DNA of 64,000 nucleotides from Gammaproteobacteria bacterium. GTDB taxonomy: Bacteria; Pseudomonadota; Gammaproteobacteria; Pseudomonadales; Azotimanducaceae. The translations under genes and the position numbers were made by a program. The stretch spans positions 127,039-191,038 of the forward strand of contig VYFT01000006.1 of NCBI GenBank assembly GCA_009842245.1. The letters run 5' to 3'. Positions 28,251-36,543 of this stretch are shown in pieces; the first letter of the stretch is position 1, and the number at the start of each line of letters is the position of its first letter. Below the pieces are notes generated by a model, which saw only the letters and a program-made list of their open reading frames with translations, was not told the origin of the DNA and ran no database searches.

Positions 28251-28280
28251 GACTTCGGTAGCATTCGGGGTCTTTTTTTT
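28251..28280 (+). terminator. Possible intrinsic terminator or attenuator in the ald leader
   Basis: GACTTCG (28251-28257) can pair with CGGGGTC (28266-28272), seven pairs including two G-T wobbles around an eight-base loop, followed directly by eight T residues and, after AC, seven more. It lies between two divergent genes and points towards ald, so if it works it would stop transcription entering ald. The stem is modest. Confidence 0.4.
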
Positions 28281-28311
28281 ACTTTTTTTATGGAATATGA
28301 GGGCTAAATCT

Positions 28312-29430
28312 ATGCGCATCGGCGTTCCTCGCGAAATCAAGAAAGACGAAAATCGTATCGGCTTGACGCCGACCGGTGTTCGCGAACTTACCAACACGGG
28401 TCACGAAGTTTTGGTTGAGAGTGATGCTGGGCTCAATATCGGTTTGTTTGATTCGGATTATCAGGCGGCTGGTGCTCGAATCGCTGTTGATGTAGCAGAA
28501 GTCTTTGACGCGGACATGATTGTAAAGGTAAAAGAACCGTTAGCCGTAGAGGTTAAGCGATTGAAGCCCGGTCAGATTCTGTTCACCTACCTACATCTTG
28601 CACCCAATCCCGAACTCACGCGAGGGCTCATGGAGAGTGGTTGTACTGCTATTGCTTATGAGACTGTAACTGATTCAAACGGTCGGCTCCCCTTACTGGC
28701 ACCGATGAGCGAAGTAGCCGGTCGAATGTCCATTCAAGCCGGCGCGCACGCATTGGAGATTGCTCAAGGGGGTCGGGGCACTCTTCTCGGAGGCGTTCCA
28801 GGTACTCCTCCCGCTAAAGTTACCGTTCTCGGAGGTGGTGTAGTCGGTACTAATGCCGCTAGAGTAGCATTGGGTATGGAAGCAGACGTCACAATATTGG
28901 ACGTAGACTTACGACGCTTAGCGGAACTCGATCTGTTTTTTGGACCTGCTCTTCGGACAATTTTCTCCACCGTGGATGCAGTTGATACTCACGTAACTGC
29001 TTCCGACCTTGTCATCGGTGCGGTGCTCTTGCCAGGGAAGACAACACCGAAACTAGTATCAGAAGACCTGATCAAGCGCATGCAGCGCGGATCGGTGATG
29101 GTCGATGTTGCTATTGATCAAGGCGGTGTGTTTGCAACCTCACGTCCAACTACCCATACAAATCCGACATATATTGAACATGATGTCGTCCACTATTGTG
29201 TTGCAAATATGCCGGGCGCGGTCGCGCGCACTGCAACTTTTGCATTGAACAATGCGACACTGCGCTATACCGTCGCGTTAGCAAATAAGGGATTGAAGCG
29301 CGCATTGACCGAAGACGCTCATCTACGCGAAGGCTTGAACGTTTTTGACGGCAAAGTGACTTATTCAGCTGTGGCAGAAGCAGTAGGAGAGTCTTACTGT
29401 CCAGCAAACGACTACTTTCCACTAGTGTAA
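28312..29430 (+). CDS. ald: Alanine dehydrogenase
   Basis: Ald interconverts L-alanine and pyruvate plus ammonia with NAD. The protein is 372 residues from the ATG at 28312, chosen over an in-frame ATG 15 bases earlier because GAGGG lies eight bases before it and because MRIGVPREIK is the family's normal start. Catalytic Lys74 (VKVKEPL) and His95 (TYLHLAPNPEL) are present, with the NAD motif GGGVVG at 174-179 and the MSEVAGRMS stretch. It stands alone between the CheA-like gene and the cytochrome oxidase operon; a possible attenuator lies in its leader. Confidence 0.95.
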   Translation: MRIGVPREIKKDENRIGLTPTGVRELTNTGHEVLVESDAGLNIGLFDSDYQAAGARIAVDVAEVFDADMIVKVKEPLAVEVKRLKPGQILFTYLHLAPNPELTRGLMESGCTAIAYETVTDSNGRLPLLAPMSEVAGRMSIQAGAHALEIAQGGRGTLLGGVPGTPPAKVTVLGGGVVGTNAARVALGMEADVTILDVDLRRLAELDLFFGPALRTIFSTVDAVDTHVTASDLVIGAVLLPGKTTPKLVSEDLIKRMQRGSVMVDVAIDQGGVFATSRPTTHTNPTYIEHDVVHYCVANMPGAVARTATFALNNATLRYTVALANKGLKRALTEDAHLREGLNVFDGKVTYSAVAEAVGESYCPANDYFPLV

Positions 29431-29657
29431 ATATAGACGAAAATTTCGAGCTCTAAGTGTTGGATTCCAAAAGTTTCTAAAAAAGTGCTTTGACTAAAAT
29501 ACTAGACCGTGAAATCATCTCGCGCTCGGCGCGTTGAATAGTCTCTTTTTGCAGCCATTATCTAGCTGCGAGTCTTATATTTTTAATTTTTGTGGTGCAC
29601 GATGCACTTCAATGCGGGTCGACATACACCTTTGTTTAGCTTAAGAATTAGCACCTA
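29431..29657. other. Intergenic region upstream of the cytochrome oxidase operon
   Basis: This 227-base A+T-rich stretch between ald and coxB holds no open frame worth calling. It should contain the promoter of the oxidase operon, but I could not single out a convincing -35/-10 pair. No clear terminator follows ald. Confidence 0.5.
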
Positions 29658-30866
29658 ATGCGCATCGCACTCATCGCAATACTACTGTTCGTAGTTACCG
29701 TCGGTTCGGTCGTGTTCAATTTCACCACACCATTCCACTTTGACGCTATAGGATCAAATTGGGAATTAATCGATATTACGGTCTACATAACTTTCATTAT
29801 TTGTGGTATTGTGTTTGTAGTGTTGGGTCTCCTGATGGCGTGGTGGGTGCACAAGTTCCAATACAAAGAGGGTAAGTTTGCAGAGTATGAACCAGAAAAT
29901 GCGTCGCTCGAGAGTGGCTTGACCATTATTACAACCATTGGTGTAGTGGTTATGCTTGCCCCAGGTTTGGTGGCGTGGAATGACTACATCCACCCGCCTA
30001 AAGACGCCTACGAACTAGAGGTCTACAGCAAGCAATGGACTTGGATGTATCGCCTGCCCGGCGCGGACGGAGTCTTCGGTGCGGCTCATAACAAGTATGT
30101 TGAGTTCGACAACCCATTTGGAATGAAAAAAGACGATCCTTATGGGGACGATGACATTCTTATTCTGACTGATACGGTGAAAATTCCTGTCGACAGACCC
30201 GTGAAAGTACTGTTACGGTCCGAAGATGTACTACACGACTTCTGGGTTCCTTCGATTCGAGCCAAAATGGACGCTGTACCGGGAATGGTAACCTACTTTT
30301 GGTTCGAACCAATTGTGGAGAAAATGTACGAAGTGTTGTGTGCGGAACTGTGTGGTCGAAATCACCACAGTATGCGGGGATGGATGCACGTTGTTTCAAT
30401 GGAAGAGTATGGAACGTGGCTCAACGATCAAGTCACTTGGGCAGGATTTCAAGAAGGGCAGGTTCCCCTCTCACCAGAAGCGGCGCGTGGTCGGGATATA
30501 GCAACAACCAACGGCTGTTTTGCATGCCACACGATTGATGGAAGAAATCTGGATACCGGCCCTACTTGGCTCGACATTTGGGGTGGTACGGTAACGCTAG
30601 ACGATGGAACCACTCGAGTACGCGATGAAGCTTACATCATTAAGTCCATTCTCGACCCTCATGCCGAGATTGTGGAAGGGTATTCTCCGACTATGAATGT
30701 TCCTGAAATCACCGAGGAAGAGTTGCAATCCATATTGGATTTCATGAGAGTTTTAACGAGCGAACCGGTAAAAACAGAACCAGCAATTGAAGGTGAAGAA
30801 GGTTCCGTCGACCTACCAGAGGGTGAGCCAACCACTCAACCCACGGAAGAGCCAACCACTGATTAA
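29658..30866 (+). CDS. coxB: Cytochrome c oxidase subunit II with fused cytochrome c domain
   Basis: Subunit II carries the CuA site that receives electrons from cytochrome c. The 402 residues start with two transmembrane helices (about 3-22 and 38-62, with another hydrophobic stretch at 88-106). CuA ligands are visible as His193 (VLHDFW) and Cys228, Cys232, His236, Met239 in CAELCGRNHHSM. A C-terminal c-type haem domain follows, with CFACH at 287-291 and a PTM methionine-ligand motif, so electrons may enter through a tethered cytochrome (caa3-like layout). The tail is Glu/Thr/Pro-rich. First gene of coxB-coxA-coxC-coxD. Confidence 0.95.
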   Translation: MRIALIAILLFVVTVGSVVFNFTTPFHFDAIGSNWELIDITVYITFIICGIVFVVLGLLMAWWVHKFQYKEGKFAEYEPENASLESGLTIITTIGVVVMLAPGLVAWNDYIHPPKDAYELEVYSKQWTWMYRLPGADGVFGAAHNKYVEFDNPFGMKKDDPYGDDDILILTDTVKIPVDRPVKVLLRSEDVLHDFWVPSIRAKMDAVPGMVTYFWFEPIVEKMYEVLCAELCGRNHHSMRGWMHVVSMEEYGTWLNDQVTWAGFQEGQVPLSPEAARGRDIATTNGCFACHTIDGRNLDTGPTWLDIWGGTVTLDDGTTRVRDEAYIIKSILDPHAEIVEGYSPTMNVPEITEEELQSILDFMRVLTSEPVKTEPAIEGEEGSVDLPEGEPTTQPTEEPTTD

Positions 30867-30903
30867 TCTTGGTCAAGTAAATCGAACAATTAGAAGAACA
30901 TAG

Positions 30904-32643
30904 ATGGCGACAGTAGAAGTACCCTATCAGGAAACAGTCCCCCTTCACCATCCAAAGACTTGGATTGGGAAATACATTTTCAGTCAAGATCACAAGATTA
31001 TTGCTGTACAGTACGGTGTCACCGCAATGGCCGTGGGTCTAGTTGCATTGATCCTTTCGGAATTCATGCGGCTTCAGATTGCGTTTCCGGGATGGGAATG
31101 GATGGACTTCTTTACAGCGGATCACTACTACCAAGCGATCACCATGCACGGAATGATCATGGTGATTTATCTCCTGACTGCATTTTTACTTGGTGCATTC
31201 GGCAATTTTTGTATACCGCTCATGTGTGGTGCCCGTGACATGGTATTTCCCTTTGTGAATATGCTGAGTTATTGGGTATATCTACTGTCGGTGATAATTT
31301 TGATGGTCAGTTATTTCGTACCTGGAGGACCTACTGGCGCAGGTTGGACGCTATATCCACCTCAGACCATAACTGCTGGTACACCGGGCCATGATTGGGG
31401 CATCGCGACAATGTTGATTTCCCTGGCCGTGTTTATTGTCGCATTTACGATGGGTGGACTTAACTATATCACTACCATTCTGCAAGCCCGTACTCGAGGA
31501 CTAACGTTAATGCGCATGCCACTCACGGTGTGGGGAATTTTCATCGCGACTTTCCTCGGTTTGGTCGCGTTTCCTGCCCTCTTTGTGAGTGCGGTAATGA
31601 TGTTGTTAGACAACTTCTTGGGTACAAGTTTTTTCATGCCAGCGATTGTATCGTTAGGTGAGAAACTACAGTATTCGGGCGGACAACCGCTATTGTTTCA
31701 GCACCTGTTTTGGTTCTTCGGACACCCCGAAGTGTACATCGTGGCTTTACCGGCGTTTGGGGTGGTTTCTGACCTAATTTCCGTTCACGCCCGCAAGAAC
31801 ATATTCGGGTATCGCATGATGGTGTGGGCAATCGTCGCAATTGGAGCTCTATCACTCATTGTTTGGGCGCATCACATGTATGTCGCTGGTATGCATCCGT
31901 CCTTTGGATACTTCTTTGCAACGACTACTTTGATTATTGCAGTACCTACGGCACTAAAGGTGTACAACTGGATTTTGACTCTTTGGCGAGCAAATATTCG
32001 GATAACAGTACCGATGTTGTTTGCTCTTGCGTTCGTGCTAACCTTCATTGTCGGCGGAATCACCGGTCTGTTTTTGGGTAATGTGATTATCGACATTCCG
32101 CTATCAGACACCTACTTTGTGGTTGCGCACTTCCATATGGTCATGGGAGTTTCACCAATCCTAGCTATTTTTGGCGGGATATATCATTGGTACCCGAAAC
32201 TCACCGGGCGTATGCTCAACGATACCATTGGCCGGATTCACTTTTACTTTACATTTATTGGCACCTACGCGATCTACTTTCCAATGCACTATTTAGGTTT
32301 CATTGGGGTTCCGAGACGTTATTACGAGACGGGAATATCAGATTTTTATCCACAAACTGCGCACGATTTAAACGTATTTATTACGGTTGCGGCATTGATT
32401 GTGGGAGCCTCGCAGGTGTTGTTCATAGTCAATCTCGTACACAGTTATTTCAACGGAAAGAAAGCACCTGCAAACCCGTGGGGCGCAAATAGTCTCGAGT
32501 GGTGTACGCCAGAAACACCACCACGACACGGAAACTGGGAAGATCAATTACCCACCGTGCATCGATGGGCTTACGACTTTGGTGTTCCAGGGGAAGAAAA
32601 AGATCATGTTCCCCAAACCGTTCCTCGCCGAAAAGCAAGTTAA
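30904..32643 (+). CDS. coxA: Cytochrome c oxidase subunit I
   Basis: Subunit I is the catalytic core of the haem-copper oxidase, reducing oxygen and pumping protons. The 579 residues span about twelve transmembrane helices. Haem and copper ligands are visible: His in TMHGMIMVIYL (haem a), GHPEVYI with the CuB His, the proton-channel Glu and the cross-linked Tyr, WAHHMYVAG with two CuB His, and HFHMVMG with the last two haem ligands. GHPEVY marks it as an A1-type oxidase. It begins 37 bases after coxB and is followed 37 bases later by coxC. Confidence 0.97.
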   Translation: MATVEVPYQETVPLHHPKTWIGKYIFSQDHKIIAVQYGVTAMAVGLVALILSEFMRLQIAFPGWEWMDFFTADHYYQAITMHGMIMVIYLLTAFLLGAFGNFCIPLMCGARDMVFPFVNMLSYWVYLLSVIILMVSYFVPGGPTGAGWTLYPPQTITAGTPGHDWGIATMLISLAVFIVAFTMGGLNYITTILQARTRGLTLMRMPLTVWGIFIATFLGLVAFPALFVSAVMMLLDNFLGTSFFMPAIVSLGEKLQYSGGQPLLFQHLFWFFGHPEVYIVALPAFGVVSDLISVHARKNIFGYRMMVWAIVAIGALSLIVWAHHMYVAGMHPSFGYFFATTTLIIAVPTALKVYNWILTLWRANIRITVPMLFALAFVLTFIVGGITGLFLGNVIIDIPLSDTYFVVAHFHMVMGVSPILAIFGGIYHWYPKLTGRMLNDTIGRIHFYFTFIGTYAIYFPMHYLGFIGVPRRYYETGISDFYPQTAHDLNVFITVAALIVGASQVLFIVNLVHSYFNGKKAPANPWGANSLEWCTPETPPRHGNWEDQLPTVHRWAYDFGVPGEEKDHVPQTVPRRKAS

Positions 32644-32680
32644 GAATCACTACACTAGATAAGGACTGCATCTACCGCGC

Positions 32681-33340
32681 ATGACTGACACCACTTTATC
32701 GTCTCAAGAGAGCATCTTTACGAGTACGGCAAAAGACTGGTCTTCAGACATGACCACTTTCAAGGGCGTACCGTGGGGTAAAGCCATGATGTGGATCTTT
32801 CTGCTCTCCGATACATTTATTTTTACCTGTTTCCTTGTGGGCTATATGGTTATGCGGATGACTGTGACCGAACCTTGGCCCGTGGCCAGCGAAGTGTTCG
32901 CGCTGACTGTATGGGGAGTGTCCGTACCGTTATTGCTCATCGCCATTATGACGTTCATTTTGATCACCTCCAGCGGCACCATGGCGATGGCGGTAAACAT
33001 GGGCTATCAACGTCGGAAGTGGGCAGTATTTTGGCTGATGGTTGCGACCGCTGCGTTAGGAGCCTCCTTCGTCGGCATGCAATGCTTTGAGTGGCCCAAA
33101 CTGATCCTTGAGGGAGTACGACCGTGGTACAACCCAATGGGCGCGCCTCAATTTGGTTCGATCTTCTTCATGGTGACGGGGTTTCACGGGCTGCACGTTT
33201 CCGTTGGTGTTGCTTATCTGCTAATCGTTGCCATTCGGGTTGTTCGGGGTAAATATGATCACACTAATTTTGAGATTGTGGAAATAACCGGTTTGTATTG
33301 GCACTTTGTAGATCTATTTGTGGTAAGGACTGAGGCTTAG
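32681..33340 (+). CDS. coxC: Cytochrome c oxidase subunit III with altered C-terminus
   Basis: Subunit III is a membrane subunit that stabilises subunit I and its proton uptake path. The 219 residues have the short-form N-terminus (FKGVPWGKAMMWIFLLSDTF) and the typical FFMVTGFHGLHVSVG and EITGLYWHFVDL. Homologues then continue for about a dozen hydrophobic residues to complete the last helix. Here the protein instead ends in FVVRTEA and stops, so the last helix is cut short. The replaced bases (33317-33335) resemble the start of the next gene (33344-33359), suggesting local rearrangement. It may still fold; activity cannot be judged. Confidence 0.88.
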   Translation: MTDTTLSSQESIFTSTAKDWSSDMTTFKGVPWGKAMMWIFLLSDTFIFTCFLVGYMVMRMTVTEPWPVASEVFALTVWGVSVPLLLIAIMTFILITSSGTMAMAVNMGYQRRKWAVFWLMVATAALGASFVGMQCFEWPKLILEGVRPWYNPMGAPQFGSIFFMVTGFHGLHVSVGVAYLLIVAIRVVRGKYDHTNFEIVEITGLYWHFVDLFVVRTEA

Positions 33341-33359
33341 AGTTTCGTGGCGACTGAGG
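33317..33359 (+). repeat. Short imperfect direct repeat across the coxC-coxD junction
   Basis: TTTGTGGTAAGGACTGAGG (33317-33335) is repeated as TTCGTGGCGACTGAGG (33344-33359), differing by one substitution and a short indel. The second copy is the start of coxD (GTG at 33347). The first copy occupies the place where the conserved hydrophobic end of subunit III should be encoded. Confidence 0.6.
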
Positions 33360-33730
33360 GTCAACAACATCCTATCAAGATTTACTTCTTGATTTGGTTG
33401 TTACTATTCGTCTTTAGTTTTTTCTCTTATCTGGTGGACTACCTAGATTTACAGGGAAATCTGAGATGGTTTTTAATTGTCGTCTTCATGCTGCTAAAAG
33501 CAGGCTTCATTGTTGCAATTTTCATGCATATGAAGTGGGAACGCTTTGCGCTGATTTTCGGCATTCTACTACCTCCGTTGGCACTGGTAGTTCTGATGTT
33601 CTTAATGGCGATAGAGTCTAACTATGCTTGGTCGTCGAGAGTCCAGTACATGGGTGAAGATCCAGCTCCAAAACCCAAGCCACCTCCACACATGGATCAT
33701 GGCGAACATGGAGAGGACAAAGACCACTGA
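33347..33730 (+). CDS. coxD: Cytochrome c oxidase subunit IV-like protein (prokaryotic COX4)
   Basis: A 127-residue protein with three transmembrane helices (about 9-27, 38-60 and 67-88) that matches the prokaryotic COX4 family: KIYFLIWLLLFVFSFFSYLVD, KAGFIVAIFMHMKWER and a final helix. Such proteins assist or stabilise the oxidase. The C-terminal tail is rich in Pro, His and acidic residues (PKPKPPPHMDHGEHGE), possibly able to bind metal, though this is only composition. The start is GTG at 33347, six bases after the coxC stop. It is the last gene of the operon; no oxidase assembly gene follows. Confidence 0.88.
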   Translation: MATEGQQHPIKIYFLIWLLLFVFSFFSYLVDYLDLQGNLRWFLIVVFMLLKAGFIVAIFMHMKWERFALIFGILLPPLALVVLMFLMAIESNYAWSSRVQYMGEDPAPKPKPPPHMDHGEHGEDKDH

Positions 33731-33988
33731 CACGAATATCAAGAGAGACTTGTGTATCAAAGACTAAGGGTTCGGTACTGTTTTCAACTCGGCAAATTCC
33801 CTACGAACACGCGGTCAGTACCCTCTAACTGAAGTCAGCAGGATTGCACCTAACGAGAAGAATAGAGCGCTTCTTGCAGTACCTTTAAGTCAATCCTCGA
33901 GTAAGATTAGAGTTGGACAGTAATCAGACGCCAATTGAATTTGCTCTTTCCAAAAACACTAGGTGTGTTTACACCAGTTCTTAGGTAT
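33731..33988. other. Intergenic region between convergent coxD and a methyltransferase gene
   Basis: This 258-base stretch has no convincing gene. A perfect AAACAC/GTGTTT inverted repeat with a five-base loop lies near 33955-33970, and a GGTG-TGTTTA-CACC pairing partly overlaps it. Either could form a small hairpin between the two converging transcripts, but no long T-run follows in either direction. Confidence 0.45.
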
Positions 33989-34747
33989 TCACTGCGCGTT
34001 GTCTAATTCTTTGGTTCCGTGTTGAACCAAGTAGATTGAACCAACAGACTCCGCGCTGAGGCACATCCTTCGTTGACCGTCGTCGGAAACGATATCGTGC
34101 ATGTTGATGGACACGACATTAAACCCTGTTTGAACTAATTTTTCGGCAAAGTCGGACCCATAAATTCGAACAAAGTCAACAGGTGCTTCGTCGTCTCCAC
34201 CTGAGTGAAATTCGCGAGTCGACACGCCTCGACACGGGACATTTATGATAGCCCAACCGTTGCTGGATAAGACTCGAAATATTTCAACAATAGCTCTGTC
34301 GTCGTCTTCGACTGCTTGTAGTACATGACTGCAATACACAACCTCAAATGACTCATTCGAAAACGGTAGCTCTTGAATATCAAACTGTACCAGCACATCA
34401 TCTCTGACTAGATCACCGCTGACATAGTGGTCTGTCGCGAGCTCTTGTAAATTTGGTACAACACAAGATTCCGGAGCTATGTGAAGTACGCGACATTGTT
34501 TTCTTCGAAGTATTTCTTTTTTCTCGGCGAAGAACAAGTACATGACACGGTCCCTTTCGCGACCTGCACACTTGGGACACACTGCGTTTGGTCGTTTAAA
34601 TTTTGCCCTACCTGCAGACTTAAACTTTCGAAACGTTTGATCACAGATTGGACAATACACACTCTTTCCAGCGTACAAGATGTGTGCGTATTTCCTGCGT
34701 AAATTTCGAAATCGTCGTTCTAGGGTAAGTAGAAACCGAATTTTCAT
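33989..34747 (-). CDS. Class I SAM-dependent methyltransferase with N-terminal zinc ribbon
   Basis: The 252 residues start with a basic segment and a four-cysteine zinc ribbon (Cys32, Cys35, Cys57, Cys60 in CPIC and CPKC). A Rossmann-type methyltransferase domain follows, with VLHIAPES in the motif I position, FDIQELPFSNESFEVVYCSH as motifs II-IV, and an AIINVPCRG strand. Proteins of this build occur in surface polysaccharide loci, but the substrate cannot be read from sequence. It overlaps the YrbL-like gene by four bases, so the two form a small operon. The basic N-terminus resembles a membrane-associating segment. Confidence 0.75.
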   Translation of the reverse strand: MKIRFLLTLERRFRNLRRKYAHILYAGKSVYCPICDQTFRKFKSAGRAKFKRPNAVCPKCAGRERDRVMYLFFAEKKEILRRKQCRVLHIAPESCVVPNLQELATDHYVSGDLVRDDVLVQFDIQELPFSNESFEVVYCSHVLQAVEDDDRAIVEIFRVLSSNGWAIINVPCRGVSTREFHSGGDDEAPVDFVRIYGSDFAEKLVQTGFNVVSINMHDIVSDDGQRRMCLSAESVGSIYLVQHGTKELDNAQ

Positions 34748-35412
34748 TGAATCGGTCTTAAGTCATCTACACGACGTTCAAATTTGGCTATCTTACGCTC
34801 TATCTTGCGCTGCGCAAACGATCGAAACCACGTCGATACAGGAATCCATTCACTGTTACCCAAGCCGTCTACTATCATGAGTCGGCAGAGCTCAGATGAG
34901 TTGCGAACGACGATGATGTTGTGCGGTAGCAAGTCGCGGGTAACGACCAACTCTTGGCGCAACCATTTCTTAAATTCTTCGATGCCAGTCCTGAGACTGT
35001 TGTCAATTCCGTGCGGAACTTCTTGCTCTAAATTGCGTGGGAAATTGCCGTCAAAATTTCGAAATATCCGTGTAACGATTCCTACACCAAGATCTGTTTC
35101 CACACTTCCAAAAAATTCCGGAATGTGTTGCCAAAGAGTTGCTTTGTCACGGGCAAGTAGGTGTCGATACGCGGTTAGTTCTTTTAGTTGATCATCCCAA
35201 TGTCTTACCGGTCTCAGTTTTTTGATACCCGAAGTTAGTTTGCGGCGTGCTTGAGGAGTGCGGTCCAATCGTAGTACTTTGACACACTTGTTCGAGTCAT
35301 CCGGGTGGACAAAACAAAGACGAGTTCCTCCAACGGCAAACGGGGACTGTTGCCCTAGATTCAAAGTCTTGATTTGCTTGCCATTTTTTGATTGGGGGAT
35401 TCCCATGACCAC
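34744..35412 (-). CDS. YrbL-family protein
   Basis: This 222-residue protein aligns with E. coli YrbL, a PhoP-regulated protein with a kinase-like fold: SPFAVGGTRLCFVHPDDSNK for the Gly loop region, EFFGSVETDLGVG, RDLLPHNIIVV in the place of the catalytic loop, and VDGLGNSEWIPVSTW near the end. In relatives this family is often found with lipopolysaccharide or surface-modification genes. Activity as a kinase has not been shown for the family as far as I know. It is followed by, and overlaps, the zinc-ribbon methyltransferase. A start two codons downstream is also possible. Confidence 0.78.
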   Translation of the reverse strand: MVMGIPQSKNGKQIKTLNLGQQSPFAVGGTRLCFVHPDDSNKCVKVLRLDRTPQARRKLTSGIKKLRPVRHWDDQLKELTAYRHLLARDKATLWQHIPEFFGSVETDLGVGIVTRIFRNFDGNFPRNLEQEVPHGIDNSLRTGIEEFKKWLRQELVVTRDLLPHNIIVVRNSSELCRLMIVDGLGNSEWIPVSTWFRSFAQRKIERKIAKFERRVDDLRPIQ

Positions 35413-35459
35413 AAACTACTACTCTAGGCTAAGTCACCAAGGTGATCTCAGAGCAACCG

Positions 35460-36497
35460 TTATGCTTCCTCGGTCGGACTCTCTACCCCTAAGCGTTGGT
35501 GCATCAGCGGACTAGTAGTAGTGTATTGCAAAAACGCTTTCTCTTCGGGAAATAGTCGTTTCTTTATGGCGAACGACACTAACGCTGCTTCATGGAAACC
35601 GGACAGGATTAGTTTTTTCTTGCCGGGATAGGTCGCAATGTCGCCTACGGCATAGACTCCTGGGATATTTGTTTCAAATTTTTCCGTATCGGTCTCGATT
35701 TGATTCTTGGTAATCTCCAATCCCCAGTCCGCGATCGGTCCTAATTTTGGGGACAGTCCGAAAAAGACTAACAAGTGATCGATAGGCAGCACCACAATCT
35801 CTCGTTCCGGCGTTGTTATATGTACTTCTTTGAGTCGGCCGTCATCGCACACTACGTTGGTCGCGTTGCCAACGAAAAAATTCATCGCGTCCGCGGCAAC
35901 TAGTTCTCGCATACGTTCCACTGATGAAACAGCAGCTCGAAATTTTTCACTTCTGTGTATAAGAGTCAGCGAGGATGCAACTTCTACAAGTTCAAGGACC
36001 CAATCCAAGGCGGAATCACCCCCGCCTAGGATGACCAGTCTCTGTCCCGCGAATATAGACTTGTCGGTGATTCGATAGTGGAGGAAGTCGGAACTGACAA
36101 GTTCGGTCCCAGCTGCGCGTAGTGGCATTGCTTGAAAAGAACCCACTCCCCCAGCTATCACGATCGATTTTGTCTGAAATATCGTACCTTTCGAAGTTTC
36201 CACCCTAAATGTCTGAGCATCAATGGTTGTTACTTGAACTACTTGCTGATCAAGGTGAAACGTTGCGTCGAAAGGCTGAATTTGCTCCCGAAGCCTAGAA
36301 ACGAGTTCTTCAGCGTTACACACCGGTATTGCGGGAATGTCATAGATCGGTTTGTCTGGATAAAGAGCCGTACATTGTCCGCCGATTTCAGGTAGTGCGT
36401 CAACCACGTGAGCTTTTATTCCCTGCAAGCCCAATTCAAACACTTGGAAGAGACCACAGGGTCCTGCACCGATGATTAAGGAATCAGTAGCGATCAT
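35460..36497 (-). CDS. Ferredoxin/flavodoxin-NADP reductase, thioredoxin-reductase-like type
   Basis: A 345-residue flavoprotein of the TrxR-like ferredoxin-NADP reductase group, which passes electrons between NADPH and ferredoxin or flavodoxin. The FAD motif GAGPCG is at 11-16. The diagnostic segment EIGGQCTALYPDKPIYDIPA follows, then the NADP motif GGGDSALDW and the flavin-binding GVYAVGDIATYPGKKKLI. No CxxC redox pair is visible at the thioredoxin-reductase position, supporting the FNR assignment. It is flanked by unrelated genes and has its own 47-base leader from gatB. Confidence 0.9.
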   Translation of the reverse strand: MIATDSLIIGAGPCGLFQVFELGLQGIKAHVVDALPEIGGQCTALYPDKPIYDIPAIPVCNAEELVSRLREQIQPFDATFHLDQQVVQVTTIDAQTFRVETSKGTIFQTKSIVIAGGVGSFQAMPLRAAGTELVSSDFLHYRITDKSIFAGQRLVILGGGDSALDWVLELVEVASSLTLIHRSEKFRAAVSSVERMRELVAADAMNFFVGNATNVVCDDGRLKEVHITTPEREIVVLPIDHLLVFFGLSPKLGPIADWGLEITKNQIETDTEKFETNIPGVYAVGDIATYPGKKKLILSGFHEAALVSFAIKKRLFPEEKAFLQYTTTSPLMHQRLGVESPTEEA

Positions 36498-36543
36498 ATA
36501 CAGTGTGTTCCTCTACGTATTGTATTAGTAAGAAGTACATTAA

